Assembly: GCA_029168955.1 (NCBI GenBank)
Contig: JAPDOI010000063.1
Coordinates: forward strand, 2,278,501 to 2,342,500
From: Aplectana chamaeleonis
Taxonomy: Eukaryota > Nematoda > Chromadorea > Rhabditida > Cosmocercidae
Direction: 5' to 3'
DNA length: 64,000 bases
The notes under the pieces were generated by a model, which saw only the letters and a program-made list of their open reading frames with translations, had not been told where the DNA came from and ran no database searches. The stretch's first letter is position 1; each line of letters opens with the position of its first letter. The position numbers were made by a program, and so were the translations under genes. Shown here in pieces: positions 62,201-64,000 of the stretch.

Positions 62201-63936
62201 TAACTTTACCTATAACTCGTATTCGCCATATAGAAGCCTTTAGCCGGGAATTCTTGGATGTCTTTCGTCAGCTCAGCGCCAGCTCCGCCACTGAACGGCG
62301 CCACACGCAACATTTCCGGGCTCAGACGCAACAACAGCTCTTCACCAGTCCCCCCTAAATGTCTGAATATCAACCAAGTATTAAAATAGTAACATTTTAC
62401 TTTGTCTTATCAGTGTGCAACTGTTTACTGACTAGGGAACCTCGCCTAGTGCTCCTCCGTATCAGAGAGCTGATGAATGTTTTCTGGTCAACTCCGACAC
62501 ACTCTTTTCGAATCTGAACTCGGATTTCGCTACGGGGACATCTGCGAAAAAAGTTATGGCTTGTCAAAGTTCGTATTTCCTGCGGTTGAGTTGAACGTGA
62601 CGTTTGCAGTTCTTGAATGATTTAGGCTAACAAGGGGAGTGTTTAGAGTTGTAAACGCATCTGCCAAAACGACTAGTATCGTTTGTATTTCTAGTGGCTC
62701 AATAGTAAACCTGCGCAGTATCCCGCCCCGAGCTGCAGGTTACAAGAAGCTACAAGCCTAAAAAGGTAGTTTTTTGTGCTTTGTGTACCCTTCAAAAATG
62801 CATTAATCTCGAAAATTCGGAAACGGACCTCACGAAAGTGTTCAGCGCCCAAGACTACCCCTTGAGCAAAATTTGGGTGAAGGCACATTTTCCATACTTT
62901 GTCCAGACTGACAGCGTTTTGTACTTGTACGGATTTTCGGTTGGGCGTTTATTTATACCAATTGGAGGGCTCTGGAAGCGTTTTAGAAAAATGCTACAGA
63001 TTTGACTTGAATTTCTCCCGGGGGGTTTTCCGGGCGCTGATCACGAATCTGTGGTTTATTCGATTTTCCAAAGTTTTCAGCAAATTTCGTTCGGAGCTTC
63101 CCAACCGGGAAAATTTCGACGGAAAAACGCCACTTTACGACCCCTTCGACTATCTACTCCCTGACCCCTTCCCCACAATTCCGCACACCTGCGCTGTATT
63201 CAAGCACAAAAGCTCAACTCCTGCGCGTTTCGGAAGTCCGACCTCTCCAGTACGCTAACCTTCCCCCTTCAAACTTACAAAACGACCTTACGATTCGTTT
63301 TTAACTACGACCCCCAATCGAATTCTACCCACTTTCCCCTGCGCCTACTCTGTACACCACTGCTAAATCAAAGAATGAAATTTCAACTCAATCTTCTAAC
63401 CTGACAGCTGGAGCGACAAATCCGCTGCAAACGTCTTCAAACGCGACAGCTTTCCACCTGGACGTCTCGCGTCGGCTAAGAACTTATACAGATCCTCATC
63501 GCTTAACCTGTCCGCCTCCTAGAATGACAAAAAATAAGATATCTCACACATCAACTCTCCACAGAGAAACCTAAACACTTACATGTCGAAAAAACGAGTT
63601 GAGATTCAACGTCACTGGCTGAAAGTTGGTCAAATTCAGCTCCACAGACTTCCCCACAGACGAAGCATCGGGAGTGGTTGAATCGTCACTTCCTTAAAAC
63701 ATCAAAATCATTGAAAAAAAAAATCAAATGAATCGTAATTTCGCACCACCGACCTCCTCCACTTCCCAGAAACTTCCGCCTCTGCAATGGGGTCCGCACC
63801 CGATTCAACACAGCTGCCGCCGACGATCCGCTACCCATCCTTCGAAACGTCGACGTCGACGTGTTCGACACCCTATCCGCGCTCACTATACTGTCCGTTT
63901 CTCCACAAATACTCGCCAGCGGGGCCACCGGCTCTC
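28190..63936 (-). CDS. Dedicator of cytokinesis, DOCK6/7/8 (DOCK-C) type, 5' end outside window
   Basis: A guanine exchange factor for Rac/Cdc42 acting at the membrane. 37 exons: 63754-63936, 63583-63692, 63401-63518, 62210-62354, 61968-62150, 61570-61711, 58374-58562, 58214-58315, 58052-58145, 57847-57987, 55712-55804, 55488-55654, 55223-55413, 53054-53404, 50233-50382, 50006-50176, 49767-49947, 49022-49171, 46518-46659, 46274-46422, 46043-46144, 44291-44368, 43823-43984, 43391-43465, 43193-43329, 41681-41787, 41522-41624, 41320-41446, 40859-41004, 40708-40798, 32707-32811, 32515-32639, 32303-32398, 29332-29430, 28739-28841, 28438-28602, 28190-28369. They total 5153 nt, two bases of a split codon plus 1717 codons including TAG, with every phase consistent. 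[16 protein letters not shown] matches DOCK7 best. The tail after the DHR-2 domain is short ([15 protein letters not shown]). The N-terminal region is beyond 64000. Introns reach 7.9 kb and are full of transposons. Confidence 0.95.
28620..28701 (+). tRNA. tRNA-Thr(AGT)-like sequence, probably a pseudogene
   Basis: A five-pair T arm GCAGG-TTCGATT-CCTGC (28676-28692) follows a five-pair anticodon arm CTTGC-CTAGTAA-GCGGG (28655-28671). That loop has T33 and anticodon AGT at 28662-28664. A box-A-like GACGCCAGTTGG lies upstream. The D loop is too long and the acceptor stem does not close properly: GGTCC at 28612 could pair with GGACC only by looping out about 18 extra bases. It lies antisense in the 136-nt DOCK intron 28603-28738. 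It may be a dead tRNA or a tRNA-derived SINE head. Confidence 0.4.
28990..29300. repeat. Family K dispersed repeat
   Basis: Contains GTGTTCAGCGCCCAAA, then AGTACATTTCATATGGAATGG and GACTTATAGTGGTTCCCTTG. The last two also occur at 40480-40530 and in reverse near 28880-28920. In a DOCK intron. Confidence 0.5.
29840..30200. repeat. Family P diverged repeat
   Basis: Words GGTCGCAAACATATTAGCCC, GAAAATTTTGCATTTTGG and GGGGGGTCGCTCCGATTTCG. The last recurs at 44840 as GGGGGATCGCTCCGATTCC. In DOCK intron 29431-32302. Confidence 0.4.
30582..31022. repeat. Family H element, long form with internal cargo
   Basis: Ends GCGCGCGTGTCGAGCGCGTG and the complement of CACGCTCAACACGCGCGC. Subterminal CTGATTTTCCCAGGCCAAC is answered by GTTGTCCATGGGAAAACCAA. 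Unlike the 197-bp copy at 10877-11073, this one holds about 250 bp of extra sequence between the subterminal arms. Confidence 0.65.
31030..32300. other. DOCK intron remainder, no recognised content
   Basis: AT-rich, no gene. Several minus-strand frames shorter than 95 codons are present with no family resemblance. Confidence 0.4.
33456..34195. repeat. Family E MITE split by an insertion
   Basis: The left piece (about 33456-33510: TTCTCAGCCACGAGCCGCAC, GCGGCCTGACA) and the right piece (about 34060-34195: TTCTCCCAATATCCGGGCC, CAGCGGCTCGGGG-like end) together make one family E copy. About 550 bp of other sequence lies between. The inserted part contains a 95-codon plus-strand frame (33624-33911). 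Confidence 0.5.
34619..34885 (+). repeat. TTGCCCC minisatellite
   Basis: Units of about 22 bp around AAATCACTTGTTGCCCCGCA, roughly eight copies from 34707, preceded by a small palindrome GTTGCCCAGTGACACCTGGG. Confidence 0.8.
34976..35255 (+). repeat. TTC/CTT polypyrimidine microsatellite
   Basis: About 280 bp of almost pure pyrimidine in imperfect TTC/CTC triplets. The three frames read as poly-serine, poly-leucine and poly-phenylalanine, and the complement as poly-glutamate/arginine. These frames are not genes. Confidence 0.95.
35560..35980. repeat. Family K dispersed repeat
   Basis: GTGATCAGCGCCCCAAATAA, ACCGAAAATCTGTACAAATC, and GGGCGCTGAACACAATTATG in this order. It matches the blocks at 39640-40520 and, in reverse, 62690-63060. 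Confidence 0.5.
36337..36614. repeat. Family F MITE, complete
   Basis: GTGCTTATCTGAGCC left and GGCCCAGAGAAGCAC right, with CTCGACACGCTTTGCGACCG and its complement, core TTGACTCTAGGTGGG. In the 7.9-kb DOCK intron. Confidence 0.75.
37222..37345. repeat. Family O repeat, first of an inverted pair
   Basis: GCGTTATGGCCGAATGGGG, CTGGCCAGTCG-like and AGCGAGGAACGCAA words are the complement of 40545-40675. The Tc1 palindrome lies between the two copies. Confidence 0.55.
37993..39615. mobile_element. Tc1-like transposon rearranged into a 1.6-kb palindrome
   Basis: TA duplications (37991-37992, 39616-39617) flank ends CAGTGCGTTGCAAAACTATA and the complement of AATTTTGCAAAGCACTG. The whole element is one inverted repeat with arms of roughly 760 bp around a loop near 38760-38850. 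A second copy of the end motif (GTTGCAAAATTATACGACAT) lies about 180 bp inside each end, the IR/DR layout of Tc1 elements. Each arm carries a transposase relic: [10 protein letters not shown] (the conserved DLNPIENLW region) and a downstream helix reading ISEWAQIQK. The arms differ at scattered bases. It sits in the 7.9-kb DOCK intron, so the pre-mRNA could fold into a long hairpin. Confidence 0.85.
39640..40520. repeat. Family K dispersed repeat block
   Basis: Contains several family K pieces in both orientations: GGGTGCTGAACACGAATCCG, TTCAGCACTCCAAATAACCC, CAACCGACAATCCGCACAAG and CATTTCATATGGAATGG. It lies in the 7.9-kb DOCK intron and has no coding signal. Confidence 0.5.
40545..40675. 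repeat. Family O repeat, second of an inverted pair
   Basis: GCGTTCCTCGC, CCGGCCACCTGGCCAGC and CCATTCGGCCATAACGC are complementary to 37222-37345. It ends just before DOCK exon 40708-40798. Confidence 0.55.
41170..41297. repeat. Family G MITE
   Basis: TTAGGCCAAGTACATAGTTC left and GGAAGGACGCACTAGGCC right. Centre ATATCGATTTACGGTCGATA. It ends only 23 bp from DOCK exon 41320-41446. Confidence 0.65.
41836..43114 (-). mobile_element. Mariner transposon, full length, defective
   Basis: 1279 bp between TA duplications (41834-41835 and 43115-43116). The ends, about 31 bp, begin CCAGGTTGTTAAATAAG and, on the complement, CCAGGTTGTTCAATAAG. The size and TA target are standard for mariner. It is inserted in the DOCK intron 41788-43192 in the same orientation as the gene. 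Confidence 0.93.
41922..42958 (-). pseudogene. Mariner transposase, inactivated
   Basis: Three frame pieces (42554-42958, 42281-42553, 41922-42140). The first has the HTH DNA-binding half starting [13 protein letters not shown] with a WVAEFERGR segment. The second carries the first catalytic aspartate in [13 protein letters not shown]. The third holds the final motif as [15 protein letters not shown]; the family has PYSPDLAPSD, so the last catalytic aspartate is glycine here. Frame breaks between the pieces, near 42150-42280, also stop full translation. The normal product is about 345 residues. A catalytically dead copy could still be moved by an active relative because the ends are intact. 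Confidence 0.88.
44060..44285. repeat. Family M palindrome in DOCK intron
   Basis: GAGACAGTCCGCCCACGCGG and the complement of GTGTGAGCGGACAGTCTC. It fills most of the intron 43985-44290. Confidence 0.65.
44400..45980. repeat. Degenerate minisatellite, units of about 60-75 bp
   Basis: Repeats of a pattern close to GGACTTCATAGGTGGTCCC, then (T/A)..ATCAACTATGGAAACA and a GCTTGA..GG step (for example at 44530, 45030, 45090, 45210, 45310, 45465, 45520, 45570, 45620). A family P block lies inside at 44580-44860 and another at 45700-45850. The array fills the DOCK intron 44369-46042. Confidence 0.65.
46872..47134. repeat. Family C MITE, Harbinger-like
   Basis: TTA duplications (46869-46871, 47135-47137) flank GGCGCTGTTCATACTCCTCA and its complement TGAGGAGTATGAATAGCGCC. 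A 3-bp TTA/TAA target is the PIF/Harbinger pattern. In the DOCK intron 46660-49021. Confidence 0.75.
47397..47545. repeat. Family B MITE
   Basis: TAACATCGGCGTGAATCCTG and the complement of CGGATTCATGCCGACGTTA. Centre GGTGCACCTATGTTATAGCA. Confidence 0.7.
47683..47815. repeat. Family D MITE
   Basis: GGCGTCGTTTACGCTTCCAC left and AGAGAAGTATAAACG right. Confidence 0.5.
47990..48960. repeat. Large imperfect foldback
   Basis: TACTGCGAAATGCC...ACACAGGACAGC near 48105 is answered by GCTGTCCTGTGTGCGCATTT and CGCGGTAATC near 48750. The surroundings are rich in GCGCG words on both sides. Ends not resolved. Confidence 0.4.
49273..49402. repeat. Family G MITE
   Basis: GGCCTAGTGCATACTTGCCG left and GCAATTATACACTACGCC right, flanked by TAA. 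Centre TATCGACCGAAAATCGATAT. The rest of intron 49172-49766 has short GCGGAGTC/GACTCCGC palindromes and no gene. Confidence 0.65.
50658..51045. repeat. Family C MITE, Harbinger-like, longer copy
   Basis: TTA duplications (50655-50657, 51046-51048). Ends GGCGCTATTCATACTACTCA and the complement of TGAGTAGTATGAATAGCGCC. About 390 bp, with an extra central segment compared with the 46872 copy. Confidence 0.75.
51049..53053. other. DOCK intron, no recognised content
   Basis: 2.0 kb between a family C MITE and exon 53054-53404. GC-rich patches near 51690-51890 and 52200-52640 are open on both strands but resemble no known protein. Confidence 0.4.
53721..54673. mobile_element. 953-bp foldback element with mariner-like ends
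   Basis: TA at 53719-53720 and 54674-54675. Ends TTAGGTTGAA and TTCAACCTAA. The two halves are complementary along their whole length at a moderate level. Examples: GCCACTTGACTCTG and CAGAGTCAAGTGGC; AACTTAGAACTAGATGATAG near 53990 and its complement near 54395. The centre is about 54200. No transposase is recognised. In DOCK intron 53405-55222. Confidence 0.7.
56040..56560. repeat. Foldback in DOCK intron
   Basis: CATGAACGCTGCAAAGGTCA at 56071 is answered by TGACCTTCTTTACAGCGTTC at 56424. CTCTACGCCTAGCGTGATC and GATGACAGAAAATGCGCGCG form an inner pair. Preceded by a direct repeat of CACCCGACAGTATTCAGCGT at 56008-56050. Confidence 0.5.
56600..56998. repeat. Family L dispersed repeat
   Basis: Second copy of 6050-6485: GGCCAGGAAGTGGG, CATTGGATCACCCCGCCCAC, TAACAGTTGTCCTG, ACACCAACAGGCGTG. 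Confidence 0.6.
57005..57719. mobile_element. 715-bp Harbinger-like element with nested palindrome
   Basis: TAA at 57002-57004 and 57720-57722. Ends AGGCAGCAGACACGCTC and GAGCGTGTCTGCTGCCT, 17 bp and perfect. Inside, 57116-57343 is a second palindrome with ends CAGGCCATAAAACGGCCAAA and its complement, flanked by TA. Its core is CGCGCGACG repeats. No transposase. Confidence 0.7.
58625..58866. repeat. Family E MITE
   Basis: ATTCTCGGCCCCGAGCCGCA left and GCGGCTCGGGGCCGATAATC right, with interior CTGTTGCAGTTCGGG and GGACAGCAACAG repeats. In DOCK intron 58563-61569. Confidence 0.75.
59330..60860. repeat. AT-rich block built on TTCGAAT/ATTCGAA words
   Basis: Dozens of short ATTCGAA, TTTTTCGAAT and TCGAATATTC words without strict period. 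The same style recurs near 37600-37900. It contains no gene; the plus-strand frames are short and low-complexity. Confidence 0.5.
60002..60105. repeat. Perfect 49-bp inverted repeat with 6-nt loop
   Basis: Arms 60002-60050 and 60057-60105 are exact complements around GTACTC. The left arm resembles 60826-60869 (TGATCTC.TTA.CTGTAC), which lies just before the next MITE. It may be a very recent event, a small hairpin RNA source, or an assembly artefact. Confidence 0.8.
60872..61073. repeat. Tc1/mariner-type MITE
   Basis: CAGTGGAGTCCACCAAGAGT, then GTCTCATTTACTTATCAAT, complemented by ATTGATAAGTAAATGAGAC and ACTCTTGGTGGACTCCACT. TA at the insertion site (60870-60871). About 200 bp, non-coding. 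Confidence 0.8.
61136..61284. repeat. Family B MITE
   Basis: TAACATCGGCATGGATCCTG and the complement of GGATCCATGTCGACGTTA. Confidence 0.75.
61288..61425. repeat. Family A MITE, truncated
   Basis: GGTCCGTGGCTTGTTTCCTC and AAATCTCACCCGCGGCTG at the left only. The right arm is missing after about 61425. It directly abuts the family B copy. Confidence 0.6.
62690..63060. repeat. Family K dispersed repeat in DOCK intron
   Basis: GTTCAGCGCCCAAGACTACC, GTACGGATTTTCGGTTGGGC and CCGGGCGCTGATCACGAATC are in reverse order to 35560-35980. The rest of intron 62355-63400 has a short CTACGACCCC block at 63130-63330. Confidence 0.5.
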
Positions 63937-64000
63937 CTAAACATATTACTACTAAGACGTTGTATAAGGTTAAAGGCAGTGTTCACGACAATCTTCGATT

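Overview
This is one 64-kb piece of animal nuclear DNA. Genes are split by GT-AG introns, and many introns are only about 50-75 nt long. Their acceptors have the compact form TTTTCAG, TTTTAG or TTTTAAG with no separate pyrimidine tract. There are no bacterial operons or ribosome-binding sites. The splice style, a 90-bp gap between two same-strand genes, and the load of mariner, Tc1-like and palindromic MITE elements together suggest a nematode. That is an inference; another small-intron ecdysozoan is not excluded.

Every gene I could reconstruct lies on the minus strand, so the reading order is from high to low coordinates. (1) 63936-28190: a DOCK6/7/8-type Rho-family exchange factor. Its 5' end is beyond the window. 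I assembled 37 exons whose phases agree from the window edge to the stop codon. (2) 22408-21010: glucosamine-6-phosphate N-acetyltransferase (GNA1 family), first exon not found. (3) 20466-17381: a three-exon gene for an 84-residue protein I do not recognise. (4) 17290-15451: BORCS5, a lysosome-positioning BORC subunit, complete in six exons. (5) 11580-8111: WASHC3 (CCDC53), a WASH-complex subunit, complete in seven exons. (6) 5242-1707: a protein kinase most like PLK4/SAK, with the end of its C-lobe missing. Genes 2-4 are close together; genes 3 and 4 are only 90 bp apart with a splice acceptor just before the second ATG, so they may form a trans-spliced operon. BORCS5 and WASHC3 both act on endo-lysosomal membranes. 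DOCK proteins and WASH both act on actin.

Most of the remaining DNA is repeats. The left edge (0.1-1.3 kb) holds decayed pieces of a non-LTR and a Penelope-like reverse transcriptase. The introns and spacers are packed with short palindromic elements, labelled here families A-P. Two satellite-like arrays have unit spacing near 150 bp (12.8-15.3 kb and 26.3-28.0 kb). Other arrays include a CTACGACCCCC-type array on one strand at 18.2-20.3 kb with its complement at 22.6-23.5 kb, a minisatellite at 44.4-46.0 kb, a TTGCCCC array and a TTC/CTT microsatellite at 34.6-35.3 kb.

The DOCK introns carry larger elements: a complete 1279-bp mariner with a dead transposase, a 1.62-kb palindrome made from a Tc1-like transposon, a 953-bp foldback, and a 715-bp element with another palindrome inside it. 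A 1.33-kb piggyBac-like element sits inside a unit of the first satellite. Neighbouring units preserve the empty target site.
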